This document shows, one piece after another, positions 1 through 11,200 of a DNA stretch of 60,000 nucleotides. Position 1 is the stretch's first letter; the number at the start of each line of letters is the position of its first letter. The stretch comes from Hydractinia symbiolongicarpus (Eukaryota > Cnidaria > Hydrozoa > Anthoathecata > Hydractiniidae), in contig NC_079879.1 of NCBI RefSeq assembly GCF_029227915.1, positions 5,458,001 through 5,518,000 of the forward strand, in the 5' to 3' direction. The position numbers and the translations under genes are program-made. The notes beneath the pieces were generated by a model that was not told the origin of the DNA, ran no database searches, and was given only the letters and a program-made list of their open reading frames with translations.

Positions 1-2
1 AC

Positions 3-831
3 CATGAGCTTGTTTGTTCAAAACGATTCGAACAGATGTGTCCAATGGATTGCGGACAAAACATAAAATTTTGTGGATATCAAAAACATCTTTTGGTATG
101 CAGAAATATTGAAAATGAAAAATATTGTGCTTTTCCACAACATCCTGGTTGTGAGGTACGCGCTTAGAGTTTTTATAATATTGTTTTTTGTCTATAAATA
201 CAATTACCGCCAAAGAATTCTTCGTGATATAAATGTTCAGTCGAGTGTCGTGGTCAGTAATTTCGCATCCAGATCAGCTATTTGTCACGATTTTATGTCG
301 AAGTCTTTATAAATTTTATAAATTTTTTTTCAGCGTGAATGGAACAAGATAGAAAAAAAACAGCTGCTAGAGAACACGTGTTACAATGGTCGAATGCTTT
401 GGAAGATTGACAATCTCGAATATAGAATGAAGCAAGCAGTAGATGGCAAAGTGACTGCGTTGCACAGCGCTCCATGTTTCACAAAGAAATCTGGATATAA
501 GTTTTGCACAAGGCTTTATCTGAATGGAGATGGAATTGGAAGAGATTCACACGTATCTCTCTTTTTCGTACTCATGAGATCAGAATACGATGCTTTGTTG
601 GAATGGCCATTCCGTGAAAAGGTTACTTTTCGCTTGTTAAGTGCGAATGATGTGAGAGGGTTAGATATTAGAGAAACATTTTTGCCTGATCGTACTTCAA
701 CCAGCTTTCAAAAGCCTGTTCGCGAAATGAATGTTGCTGCTGGCTGTCCCACTTTTATTACAATTGATGAGTTAAAATCTGGAAAATATGTTATAGGCAA
801 CAGTATATTTATTGAAACTGTAGTAGGATAA
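3..831 (+). CDS. TRAF-family adaptor, 3' end (last zinc finger plus MATH/TRAF-C domain), 5' part outside window
   Basis: Two exons are visible: 3-155 (donor GAG|GTACGC) and 334-831 (acceptor after a T-rich tract ending CAG, stop TAA). Both junctions are phase 0. The first exon encodes a TRAF-type zinc finger rich in paired Cys/His (CPMDCGQN, FCGYQKH, CAFPQHPGC). The second starts with a short charged linker and then a full TRAF-C (MATH) domain: LWKIDNLEYRMKQA, the YLNGDG turn, SLFFVLMR, the ALLEWPF strand and a closing YVIGNSIFIE. TRAFs are trimeric cytoplasmic adaptors that link TNF-receptor, Toll or IL-1-type receptors to NF-kB and JNK signalling. The MATH domain looks closest to the TRAF2/3/5 group, but I cannot assign an orthologue. 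The coiled coil between finger and MATH domain is unusually short (about 20 residues). The RING and first fingers must lie upstream of base 1. Confidence 0.9.
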
Positions 832-964
832 AATGCTACGACAGAAGTAAAGTTACATGCACATCGCATGTTGAAAGTAACTTCCTCTATTCATAGATCA
901 TAAACTGCAATATAAAAGTATATATTTGTTGCAAGCCAGATGAGCGTTATTTTTTTCAAGAAAG

Positions 965-970
965 AATAAA
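965..970 (+). promoter_or_regulatory. polyadenylation signal AATAAA of the TRAF gene
   Basis: A canonical AATAAA lies 134 bases after the TRAF stop codon on the same strand. It is a plausible 3' end for that transcript, but the hexamer is common in AT-rich DNA. Confidence 0.5.
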
Positions 971-1229
971 CTGAAAAGGAACTTTTTTGAGCATTTAAAA
1001 TTCATGGCAAAAAAACACCCCAAATCTACTCCACTTTTATAGTATTAAAATGGAAAGGGAAAGAATTGCCAGGATAACAAAACGTCTTTTGTAGTTTTTA
1101 AAAATGGTCTGGAAATAATTTTTCTGTTGAATGTTTTGTTTTTACTTTTATATGTATATATGTTTATAGTAATATTTACACGGATGTGTATGTGTTTACA
1201 TCGTACGGCTAATAATGTTTAAAAATAGG

Positions 1230-1329
1230 CTTGTTGGGGAAATTTTTTTATAAAAAAAAATAAAAAATTTTCGCTGGCGAAATTTTTTTTTTAAATAATT
1301 AGTTTTTCACAAAAAAATTTCCCGACAAG
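1230..1329. mobile_element. 100-bp palindromic MITE-like element
   Basis: The left end CTTGTTGGGGAAATTTTTTT and the right end AAAAAAATTTCCCGACAAG are inverted copies with a few mismatches. The centre is itself palindromic (TTTTCGC, two bases, GCGAAA). This is a short miniature inverted-repeat element or a folded remnant, with no coding capacity. The rest of 832-2719 shows no gene I can support. It contains scattered TAGC-rich motifs (for example around 2300 and 2400). Confidence 0.5.
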
Positions 1330-2719
1330 GTAATTTTTATATTTATAAATAGATGATAAAATAATTTTTTTTATTTTTATAAATAAAAAAAAATCGTACT
1401 TTTGAAACAAACTCGGAGTATTAATATTTTCCTATTTACCATCAGCGTTATTCCCTCCTAAATTATACAAACGTCAATAGTGAAAACGCCATTCATTGGT
1501 CAGGGGCAGTTCCAGGATTTTTAACATGGCAGTCAAATGTCTTGCGAAGCAATTTGCTGCGCCAAAATCAGCTGGGCTTCTTGATGTTTTTCTTAGCAAA
1601 AAACTAAAACAGAATTCTTACTATATTATACCTCAGGGTAAAGTTACAGCCCAAATGATGTAATGTTGCAGCACGCGAACCAGTGTATTGTCACCAACAT
1701 GTAGCTGGGACATGTAGCTGTATAAACAAATCTCCAGTGACTAACAGCTAAAAAAAATTATCTCAGAAAACTAGTAAAATGTCAAAACTAACTTCTGTTT
1801 ATGTCAGTCGCGTGATGGCGCTGACTTAACACTGGATCCGCCCCTGTTGGTCACAGTAAAAGCTTATTTTGTATTTTGCAGGCAAAACAGTTTTTTTGAT
1901 TTCCGTCGCTACGCAGGGCGGAATCTTTAAAATCGCCTGATGGAAAATAGATATATATCTAGAGACAGAGCCTGGACGCTGTTAATTTTGTGTTCAGGCT
2001 AAAACTTTGAAAAATTTCCATATTTTCAAAATCCAATGAAGATGCTTTATTTTAATTAATGTCAAATTAATGACCAATCTGAACAGAGATTGTGTACTCT
2101 TCGTGTGGCCAGAACATTTTGTGTACGGCTATGACTAAAAGGGCTTACATTTTGTTGGTCGCCCCCCTAGCCACTTGCTGGTCTCTGATGGTTTGGTCGT
2201 AGTAGTTTTATTGATGTAGCTGGGGAGCTAAGCACATTTTTTAAAATCGTGTATTTTATCAGGTAAGAATCATTTTTTATTAAGTGAGAAAGGTGTGCTG
2301 GCTAGCTAGCTATCTCAATTTTTGGTACTGACATACCCCTTTTAATATTGGTGAAATTACTTATATACTCACTATCGTATAATAACTTCGTTTAGAGCCA
2401 GATAGCTAGATAGCTACACAAAATAGTGCTTTGATTAGCGTTCCTATTTTCTTAAAGAGCCAGCAACAAAAAGCCTTTGTCCTGCTTTGCGTAATTTTTC
2501 CATTACTGGACACCCGACTCACCCGACTCCTGTTCTTATGGGGAAAAGGGGGCTAAAAAAACTTCCAAGCAACACTATGTGGGGCTATTTCTGTCAGATA
2601 AAAAGGTATATTCGCACAGGATTTTTTTTATATTTTTTGTAGAAAAGTTGTCGAAACATGACAAAAGTTTACTGTTGCTGCACCGAACAGTCAGGGTGAA
2701 CTGATGGTTAACCTGTAAC

Positions 2720-2744
2720 AATATATATATATATATATATATAT
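2720..2744. repeat. (AT)n microsatellite, about 12 units
   Basis: A pure alternating AT run beside the SINE copy that follows. Confidence 0.9.
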
Positions 2745-2837
2745 TTAGCTGATGTAGGATAATTAGACGCTACGCATAGTATAATTAGCCGTTAAAAGCT
2801 TCCTTGTGTTCTTAACAGTTAACTGTTGAAGAGTCCT

Positions 2838-3080
2838 AGAGTATTTAATGCTCATATTGAGCTACGCAGACTCAATTAGAGTCCGCGCTCTACCAGAAAA
2901 CTCTCTGTAGCATCCAACAGCTCACACAGTGTGCATCCTCCCTATTTCCCTCACATGGTGGGTTAACCTAGGGCTATCGTAGCATTCACTCGCCCATATT
3001 GAATTGCTGCCAAGGGGAATCAAACCCCATTCTCCCGCACAAAGTGCCAGAATTATAACCACTAAGCTATGGTGCCATTG
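2838..3080 (-). mobile_element. tRNA-derived SINE, near full-length copy
   Basis: On the minus strand the element begins near 3080 with a tRNA-like head. It carries a polymerase III A box (TAGCTTAGTGG) and a B box (GGTTTGATTCC, one change from GGTTCGANTCC). The body (ATGGGCGAG, CCATGTGAGGGAAAT, CACACTGTGTGAGC) and the tail (GAGCTACGC read on the plus strand) recur in other copies at 42.6-43.1, 56.9 and 57.8 kb. It is not a working tRNA gene: no acceptor stem closes around the boxes. Bases 3086-3940 show no gene; one 63-codon open frame there has no recognisable features. Confidence 0.7.
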
Positions 3081-3946
3081 AAAATGGCTAACTATTTTGT
3101 TACTGGCTAATTATCAGTTCTCCCTGAGTGCCTAATTTTCTTGAAAATCTTTCTTGAACTCACCCAAAGTATCACAAAATATTTTTCTAAGATTTCTTAG
3201 AAAAGACTTTTTAAAAATCTCACGAAAAGGACCATCGATTTATCAAATCCACAAGTTTATTGTGTGTTTACCATTTTTTTGTTTCAACTTGCTGAATTCA
3301 ATTTGTCAATTTAAAATTTCAGTACTTTCAGAAAAATGCAACTAATCAGACTCTCTGAAGAGAAATTCAAATTTGAGAATTCGAATCAAAAAAGGATAAC
3401 AAACAATCAAATTTTTTGAATTCAATAAATCGATTTCGACAAAATAAATCCTGTATTGTCCACAGGTTTCAAAATCATGGATGGCCTGCTTAATATGTTA
3501 CTTGTTTAACAAAAATATTTATATATAATTACATATACAATATGCCTTGTGAATTAATTAACAATGAACTACTTCCTTCATTTAAATGGAGCTCGTTCAA
3601 AAGTTATTATATTCGAATCGTCAAGTTTATACATAACAAGATTTGTATTCTGAAATTTCCAGAATTTCCTGATCAGTTTTAAAAATATCCAGTTAAAGTT
3701 TTAACTGTTATTTTAGAAAACTTCATATAGATATGTAAAAATTTTATTTTATTTTTTATTTATTAGATTTTATTCTAACATTGCAGGTTAGTTACAATAA
3801 TAATAGAGAATTGGGATACTCGGTGATTTGTTTACCCCATAATTCTCCGTATTCAAGGTCTGCTTCAAATTTCAATATCTTTCAGGCTATTGACGGAAAT
3901 CTTCAAGCCTCAGGGCTTCTCGTTAGAAAATAAAAACCAATAGACC

Positions 3947-4040
3947 TATTTCCATATCCATTTGGTTCCGCGAAATATACATACGAAAATGCAGAATAAC
4001 ATGAAAACGAGAATAGTTATGAGCAAATTTCGGGATGCTG
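3947..4040 (+). repeat. dispersed repeat, left arm of a 2.2-kb-spaced inverted pair
   Basis: This stretch (CAATAGACCTATTTCCATAT through ATGAGCAAATTT) reappears inverted at about 6127-6216 with only scattered differences. Weak similarity may continue for some 50 bases further in, around a TTGTTTAC.TGCAA motif. It is either two opposed copies of one repeat or the ends of a larger composite element. Confidence 0.6.
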
Positions 4041-4274
4041 GTTGTTTACATGCAAGTTTGAAGAATGTATCAACAAAATGTTAACTTTTACAGCTTTTAA
4101 CTGGTAGTTTCACATAATCGTAGTTAACACAGTTATAAAGAGGGTTTTGGTAGTGGTAGTGTGACAAAAATAAATTAAAATATTGCAGATTTTAAGGGCG
4201 TTGGTATATGGTGGCTAGCTAGCTAAACCTTTAAAACCTAGCCACGTTTTTAGGATTATGTGCATGCATTTTTA

Positions 4275-4398
4275 CTAGTCGGTAGCCCGTGAAAAATCCA
4301 CCGGTTTGCTTGTTCTTTTTATACCGGTTGCGTGCATTACGCTACTTACGGTACCATTTTGGGTGACAGACAGACAGACAAACGTATATGGGTATTAT
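4275..4398 (-). mobile_element. Helitron-like non-autonomous element, copy 1
   Basis: Read on the minus strand, a GTCT-type tetranucleotide run is followed by a conserved body (AATGGTA, ATGCACGCAA, GGTATAAAAAG), an imperfect hairpin around GGTGGATTTTTCACGGGC, and a terminal CGACTAG followed by T. The order hairpin, short spacer, CTRR, host T is the hallmark 3' end of Helitrons. Related copies lie at 13.4, 21.7 and 47.2 kb. Confidence 0.5.
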
Positions 4399-4569
4399 AA
4401 TATAGATTTACTGTTTTCAAGTAAATTTAGAACTAAAACTCAATATACAGTTTACTAATGCTCAGTGAGACTTTGTCTTACTCTGATCAGTTAAAAAAAA
4501 TTAAAATTAGCTTGCTTGTAGCTAAGCCAATGTAGCCAGCAGCTAAGCTACAACCCTGGAGAAACAATA

Positions 4570-4770
4570 GATAGATAGATAGATATAGAAATAGATATAG
4601 ATATAGATGTATAGATATAGATATATAGATATATAGATATAGATATAGATATAGATATAGATATAGATATAGATATAGATATAGATATAGATATAGATAT
4701 AGATATAGATATAGATATAGATATAGATATATAGATATAGATATATAGATATATATATAGATATAGATAT
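4570..4770. repeat. (GATATA)n microsatellite
   Basis: About 200 bases of GATATA units with occasional GATA and ATATAG slippage. The low-complexity open frame it creates on the minus strand (Ser-Ile runs) is not a gene. From 4800 to 5920 I see no gene. Confidence 0.95.
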
Positions 4771-6126
4771 GCGGGAATGCCCTTGTAGCGATGGTCCATG
4801 TCAGGTCAAAAGGAGTAGAAGTGTCCTTTAAATCCCATATAAACTTTCACAACTCGATTTCATTCTGGTATTTCTTGTGTTTGAAGGATTTTACATGGTT
4901 CCTATAACGCGTTTTAAACTCGTCCTCACCGGCACCAAAATAGACAGATGTGCTCGTGTTCGTTTTTACTTTGGCTTTATATACAATACATTGTGTAAGG
5001 CCTTGCCTTTAAGCGGGCACGTCGGCATTGATCGACAGTTGCATATACTTCTTATAAAAATGTCTGAATTTCAGCTGTGAACAAGCTTAATATTTATCAA
5101 AATCTCAGTCTTAATGTTCTTAAAAACCATGTCCTTATGTATTTTGTTTTCTTGCTTATGTGAAATCTTGAAAAATAATCTTGCAGAATTGTTCAAATTG
5201 TTTATTTACAGAAAATAATCTCGATGAAATTTTTTGACGTCACAAAAAAATTTCACATTGTTTTCACTTATTAAAGCTAAAGTTCGACATGACAAGTATT
5301 TTGTGGACAAAAGTTTATAAAAAATTTTTTTTTTCTAGACAGTACGTCAGTAAACATTTTGTATTTTTGTGATCCTCTTATGGAAAAATTTGTTTTTGAC
5401 TGAGCAAAATCACAGGACAATTTCATTGCCTGAAGAAATACCAAGATGGTAACTCTCTAAATACAAAATTTATGAATTAGGATATCATCCTTTTAGTCAC
5501 CCTTATATTTTAAAGTTTTAAATAATTTTTTCTACCAAATTCAATCTACGATAGAGGCTTAAAATTTAACACAAATAAGCAAGAACATTCCAATAAAGTT
5601 TAAAATCCAACTTTTCCCATCAAGTCAAATTAGTATCCTAATTCTGAAATCACAAATGTGTAAAAATGTGAGTTAAAAATGCTTCCAAAACTACCCTCAC
5701 TTGAAAAAAAACTAACGAGTTATGGTACCCACAAGGTCAACTCAACTACTATTTTAAAACCACTATCAGTAAGCCTGACTAATGTTATTTTCACAGATGT
5801 TGTTTAAATAATAAGGTACACTCGATAACTGGAGACACAGGATATATACGTAGTTTACATTTTCGTAAACAGCTTAAGATTTCACGTTTGTTTGGAATAA
5901 GTCACCCAACCATCTAGCTAGCTAGCTATACTCATATATTCAAAGCTAGCTAATACCTAGCTCATTTCACATTAAGAAAAATAGAAAAGCATTAAAACGG
6001 CCCAATGATACATACTATTATCCCATATTATCCCCAAATGTGAATAACAATCTGTATGACAAATAAATTTTGCAAATATTGCAAGTAAACAAACCATATC
6101 TGCACTACTTCGCTGTAAACTAAAAA

Positions 6127-6216
6127 TTTGCTCATAAATAATCTCGTTTTTATGTTATTCGGCATTTTGGTATGTATATTTCGCGGAACGAAAATGGATA
6201 TGGAAATAGGTCTATT
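6127..6216 (-). repeat. dispersed repeat, right arm of the inverted pair
   Basis: Inverted partner of 3947-4040. Shared landmarks are TCCGCGAAATATACATAC and CCTATTTCCATATCCATTT. Bases 6217-6620 show nothing else I can name. Confidence 0.6.
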
Positions 6217-6622
6217 GCAACTTATTATATATCTTCCCTGCAAACAAAAAATATTGTGTATGTCATTACACTTTTTGTAATTCAATTATGTATACACTTG
6301 AAAAGTTAAATGGGATTTAAGATGGCCTACAAACCTAGTATAAAAATCAAAGTCATTTTGATGAATTATACTGCGCCCTTTTAAGAAGCCCAAAAATTCT
6401 TAGTACCAAATTTTTAAGTAATTGGGCGAAATGGTTGACTGTACTTTAATACTTTGTTGAATTCAACAAATACACGTTTTTTTTTATAAGAAACATGTTT
6501 ATAAGAAACCTACATGTAGAATCTTCAAAAATTAAGAAACTTTTACTACTACATTCTATGTCTATTTCTGAAATTAGAAACTTGTTTCTAACTAATTCTT
6601 ACAATTAATTAAAGATGTTAAC

Positions 6623-7376
6623 ATGCTGCAAGTATTTCTGTCGACCAAGGTGACAGTAATACTTCACGGTACCATAGCATGCGACACGCCACATGGCAAG
6701 AGAAAGGCTGCTGATCAGCTTGAGAGCAATCAGTATAAGCGCTTTAAAATCACTAGGGAAGAGGATATCCACAAGTGGTCTCTTCCTGATGATTTAGCCT
6801 CTTATGCAAACGTTGCATCCGAGGAATTCATCCCAGAAAAAGAACTAAAAGAGCAAGTGCTGTTGGAGGCTCCCAGACCAGTGAACTTGGATGCGATAAA
6901 GGTTTTGGACGAGGCTTTATCCAGCAATCTAAAAAAGGATCATGCACAAAGCCTCGAAATGGTTCGAGTGCTCCAAAAAGTTTAGGAAAGGGTGGGTGAT
7001 AAAATGGGCGCACTATCCAAAGTTAGGATGACGGTGGAGCAAGTACGAACTGCTGGAGATGAAGAAAATCTTCCCCCTCCTGAAGAAGTAGCTTCGGCGG
7101 TAGAAAAAAAAAGTAACAATGGTGGGTCAATGTATCAACATTTTAACGTATGAGCGTCGAAAGAACATCTTATCCGCTACAGCAAACCTTTCAGCTGCAC
7201 AAGCATCAACAACGTTAAAGGACAAAGCCTCGCTGCTACAACTTCATGATAGTGAACTGTTTGGGAAGAAATACCGCAAACACATGGCTGATTTAAACTT
7301 GGAGGAAACAAGACAATTAAGCAAGATGTTATGGTTACAGCCAAGAAAATTTCAACCAGCAATAGAAGGTGGCTAA
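6623..7376 (+). pseudogene. DIRS gag-like region, broken
   Basis: Two open segments in different frames, 6623-6985 and 7119-7376, make up the remnant. The first is charged (KRKAADQLES, REEDIHKWSLP). The second holds an ERRKNILSA.NLS motif of the kind seen in gag-like proteins of DIRS elements. A stop after LQKV and a frameshift near 7110 separate them. The product would be a capsid-like protein that packages element RNA in the cytoplasm. Assignment rests on position upstream of the reverse transcriptase and general resemblance. Confidence 0.5.
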
Positions 7377-7545
7377 AGAAGCAGCCCTTTCTTGGTGGCC
7401 CCTCCCATTCAAAAAAACGGTGGGGGGCATTCCAGCTACAAACCAAAGCAACCATATTATAAAAGTACCTACTTTTCTGCAACTAGAAAAGGATCCTTTT
7501 CTCAACATTCAAAAGCTGTAAGCACTTCCACAAATCGAAAATTGG

Positions 7546-9290
7546 GTGAACTTGAAGGATCTCACTCACGTTCACCCTGCTATAAAGAATCTGTTCTCAG
7601 GGTGGCAGATCCCAATTGTATCCTTAGCAGGCGACCTAAAACATTTTCTTCTAACTTGGAAAAAGTTAGCACAGGACAAAGATACCCTGTCAGTCATACA
7701 AGGATTCAAGATACCCCTTATTTCGAAGCCAACACAGGCAATAATACCTCATTCTCCTGTTCGAAATCTAATAGAAAAAAAGTTAATAGATGGGGAAGTA
7801 GCAGACATGTTGAGAAAAGGAGCCATTTCGAAAGTAGCTCCCACAGAGGGGCAGTTTCTAAGCAATCTGTTTTTAGTAAAAAAGAAAGATGGAGGAAGTC
7901 AACCAGTAATAAACCTGAAGCTTTTAAACAAATTTGTTCCTTACGCGCACTTCAAAATTGAGGTTTTACACTTAGTTATTGAAGTTATTGAAAATTTCCA
8001 TGGCAGTCCTTCGTAGTTTAATGATAAGAATTGTAATTTACTTGGACGACATGTTACTTTTGGGACGGTCCAGAGAGAAGCTCCTTATGGCACGAGACAC
8101 ATTGATATTTTCTGTTACAAAATCTGGGCTTTTTAAAAAATTTGAAAAAGTCTGTCTTGGAGCCAACCCAGAAAATAGAGTTCTTGGGAATGTCTGTGGA
8201 TTCAGTAACCATGTCTCTTTATCTAACAAAGAAGAAAGTTACCAAAATACAGACGCAGTGCTTGAGTTTGTACAAGACAAGAGAAGTCACTATTCTGGAG
8301 CTAACTCAATTTATAGGGGTTCTGTCTTCCACCATACAAGCAGTTCTTCATGCTCGTCTAGAGTTTCGTTTTCTACAACAACAACAAATTCAAAGTCTAA
8401 AAGTATCGAAATCTTATGCCACCCTAGTGCATTTAAAAAGGGAATCTCTGGAAGAACTTCTATGGTGGGTGAACAATCTAAAATTGTACAATGGGTGTTC
8501 CCTTATGCAACCTCAAGCACAAAGTTTGTTACAGACAGATGCTTCCCTAAAAGGTTGGGGAGGAGTTTGTCAAGGGACCAGGACAGGAGGCATGTGGTCC
8601 CAGACGGAACAGATTCTTCATATACATGTTTTGGAATTGCTTGCAATCAAATTAGCACTTCTGTCTTTTCACAAAATGAAACAATTTGCATCAGTTCACA
8701 TTTAGACAGGCAACATGACAGCTTTGTCTTACCTTCTCAAAATGGGAGGAACAAAAAATTTAACTATAATAAAAATAGCCAAGGAAATTTGGGATTTCCA
8801 ATTACTGAACAAGATCACAATTACTGCAGAGTACCTCCCAGGTTGTCTAAATATCAAGGCAGACTGGGAGTCTCGACATACTCAGGGCTCAGCTGAATGG
8901 AAGCTTTGTCCTGTGGTTTTCAAAACAATTTGTCAGAGAATAGGATATCCCAAATTGGATCTGTTTGCCTCCCGTCTATTACATCAACTTCCAATGTATT
9001 ATTCTTGGAAGCCAGACCCTCACAGTCTAGGTACAGATGCATTTCAGCAAAAGTGGAATCAAAAGTGTCTTTATGCATTTCCTCCTTTTGCTCTGATCCA
9101 CAGAGTTCTAAAAAAAGTAGAAGAGGAACAGGTTCAGTTTCTGATTTTGATCACACCAACATGGCAGCCACAAACATGGTATCCCGAAGTGTTACGTCTG
9201 TCAGTGAGAAATCCATTTTTTCTTCCTATGCAGAGAAATCTTTTACAAAATCCAAAAATGGAAAACCACCCCATGGTAGTGACAGGGGCT
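7546..9290 (+). pseudogene. DIRS reverse transcriptase / RNase H, deleted and frameshifted
   Basis: 7546-8016 carries the start of a reverse transcriptase (NLFLVKKKDGGSQPVINLKLLN, motif 1-2 region, only partly quoted by key residues). About 60-100 codons are then missing: the sequence passes from the post-INLKLLN region straight to the catalytic YLDD box (near 8041-8052), so the motif A aspartate region is lost. A frameshift near 8150 and a stop at 8706 follow. The RNase H domain is recognisable by DASLKGWGGV and the ELLAIKLAL helix (about 8540-8680). The downstream part (DLFASR, AFPPFALIHRVLKK, TPTWQPQTWYP) is the C-terminal extension common in this class. No working polymerase could be made from it. 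Confidence 0.8.
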
Positions 9291-9339
9291 CTACGGTTAG
9301 CTGCTTGGATAGTTTCAGTGGAAAACTCCTTGAGGAAGG

Positions 9340-9991
9340 AATTTCACCAGAGGCTTCCAATCTCATCATTGATTCCACAAAAAAGGGTACTAATGCAAAT
9401 TATTTATCGTCCTGGAATAAGTGGGCTAAACAAGTTGATCCATTTCAATGCCCTATAAACTTTGTGATAAATTATTTGGGGGAGTTATTCAAAAAGGGTT
9501 ATGAATATAGAACTATTTGTTCCCATAGATCAGCCATTTCGGCCTTTCACGATAAGTTTCAAAGAAGGTCTATAGGAGAACATCCTAAAGTTAGTTCTCT
9601 TATATCAGGTGCTTTTAACTAAAAGCCTGTCAAACCAAAGAACACTTTTATTTGGGATGTTTAGGTGGGCATAGATTACATTAAACAAACATTTAAAGAT
9701 AACAGAAAAATATCTATAAGATTTTTGTCTTTAAAACTTACAATGCTATTAGCTTTAACTTCAGCTTCCAGGCTGTTGGGTATTCATAATCTGGATATAA
9801 ATTTTATGACTAGGACTAATGATCAATATACGTTTACTTTTAATAAACTCCATAAGTCGTGGAAACAAGGACAACCAAATCCATCTATTGTTTTTGTCAG
9901 TTATCCAGAAGATGGAGACCTTTGTGTTTAATGCATTGGCTGTTTATTTAGAACGCACCAGTGAATGGAGGAACGCAAGTGGTGAAAAGTA
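9340..9991 (+). pseudogene. DIRS tyrosine recombinase, interrupted and C-terminally truncated
   Basis: The frame differs from that of the RNase H region and partly overlaps its end. An N-terminal SAM-like core-binding region (STKKGTNANYLSSWNKWAK, CSHRSAISAFH) is followed by two in-frame stops near 9622 and 9662. The catalytic domain then begins, with its first arginine in LTSASRLLGIHNLDI (around 9750-9790). The later HxxR and nucleophilic tyrosine boxes cannot be found downstream, so the copy is truncated. The intact enzyme would integrate circular cDNA without a DDE integrase. Confidence 0.65.
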
Positions 9992-10069
9992 AAACAGTAA
10001 AAACTTTCAGAATTCTGTTTTTAACAAGGGTCAAAACGCTACGAACTGAGGAAGGAGGCTCCACTAGCT

Positions 10070-10513
10070 TTGAGCTTCCATGTAGATCGCCGATTAGGTT
10101 GTAAGAATCCAGTATTAGATCTTCTTTCGATTGAATTACATTGCGGGCGCTTCGCGCCTTTACGTAATTCTTCAATTTTAAAACCAACTAGTCCAAAGAT
10201 TAAAGAAACTTTTAGAACCAACTATTTATTTGATATAAGAAACCCTTATTTTACTAGGAAAATTGAGAAACTAAATAAGAAACTTTTGGAACTAAAAACA
10301 TGGAATTCCAGCATACAAATAAAAAAACTTTTAGAACTAGGCCCTTTGCCAAAAAAAACAACGTGTACAGCCGTGAGCAAAAACGCTTTGATTAAATTTC
10401 GCTTCAGGAAGTATTCAAGATTAGAATTTCTCCTTTTTTTTACAAAGCCCTTCGAACTCATTCCAACAAAACATCACAAAATGATTCATTACAATCATTT
10501 GACGTCCATATGA
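10070..10513 (+). other. unassigned 147-codon open frame beside the DIRS remnant
   Basis: A basic, Lys/Leu/Phe-rich open frame with no motif I recognise. It sits just past the truncated DIRS recombinase, and its first 80 bases contain the odd GC-rich palindrome GCGGGCGCTTCGCGCC. It could be non-coding tail of the retrotransposon, a remnant of another element, or chance. I see no splice context that would make it an exon. Confidence 0.15.
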
Positions 10514-10700
10514 ATTATTTAATCCTCTTCTTTATATTTGTAATTCATCCTTTCAATATTGTTTCTATTTCTTTTACCGTTCTCATTAAAGTTTTATTTT
10601 TTGAATTGGCCATCAAAGCAAAAAAAATGGTTAACATAATAATTTGAGATATATATAACTACCAGATGGATATATGCACTGTGATTTGAATTTTTAAATA

Positions 10701-10970
10701 ATGTTAATATCGGTTCGAAAGAATATAACAAACGTTCTATTACTTCTTACTGTGCTGTTGTTTGTGATCATGGTACTCATGCAGCAATTTAGCAGCAAGA
10801 AAATCACGCTTTTGAAGAGTCAAAACATTGACTCGATTAATCAAGATGTTAAAAAGTTAATGGAAACATTTAGTAACCTCGAAAGGAATTTAAAAAAGGA
10901 AATTCATTTATACGAAAAAACGAACGAATATCACAGACGTTTAAAATCGAAAATAAAAAGCAATGATTGA
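10701..10970 (+). CDS. small single-pass membrane coiled-coil protein, copy 1 (unknown family)
   Basis: An 89-codon open frame. It has a short basic N terminus (SVRKN), one strongly hydrophobic segment at about residues 11-28 (VLLLLTVLLFVIMVLM), then a charged, heptad-like region (residues 36-85, LLKSQNIDSINQDVKKLMET and onward) ending in Lys/Arg. The layout predicts a type II membrane protein with a short coiled-coil stem. A second frame at 19346-19627 has the same plan. The two align without gaps over 34 residues of the coiled-coil part with about 10 identities and many conservative changes, so chance is unlikely. I know no family that fits. The frame could also be the first exon of a longer gene such as a type II glycosyltransferase, but no clear downstream exon was seen. 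Confidence 0.4.
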   Translation: MLISVRKNITNVLLLLTVLLFVIMVLMQQFSSKKITLLKSQNIDSINQDVKKLMETFSNLERNLKKEIHLYEKTNEYHRRLKSKIKSND

Positions 10971-11154
10971 AAAAGACTTGTAATTGAAAATACGCAAAAA
11001 ATTTTACATGAAAGCAAGCAGAGATGATACTGATAACAAAAATAATGTTCATATTTATAATGGAAATATATTTTTCAATTTTACTATATCTATAATATAT
11101 ATCTGTAAACAAACAAAAAACTAAAATATAGTTCAAAACGAACCCTTCTTAAAA

Positions 11155-11200
11155 TAATAGAACAGCAGGGAAGATCATCTGCATTCCTGTGCCATAAAAA
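11155..11200 (-). mobile_element. small fragment of a Harbinger-like coding region
   Basis: The minus strand reads GMQMIFPAVLLF. This matches the GMHMIFPAVLSEL stretch in the Harbinger remnant at 12.5 kb, and the nucleotides are nearly identical (CAGCAGGGAAGATCAT, GCATTCCTGT). The flanks are unrelated at this scale. Otherwise 10,980-12,020 shows no gene. Confidence 0.4.

Larger units (their letters stand above)
6623..9991 (+). mobile_element. DIRS-type (tyrosine recombinase) retrotransposon, decayed and 3'-truncated
   Basis: Remnants run in the order gag-like region, reverse transcriptase/RNase H, and an overlapping tyrosine recombinase in another frame. This is the module set that distinguishes DIRS elements from LTR elements (no aspartic protease, no DDE integrase). 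Every module is interrupted by stops or frameshifts. An internal deletion removes part of the reverse transcriptase, and the recombinase is cut before its HxxR and tyrosine motifs. No inverted terminal repeats or internal complementary region could be found, so both outer boundaries are approximate. The element is not autonomous. Confidence 0.8.

Noticed and set aside
4548-4799. 83-codon Ser-Ile frame
   Set aside because: Translation of the GATATA microsatellite.
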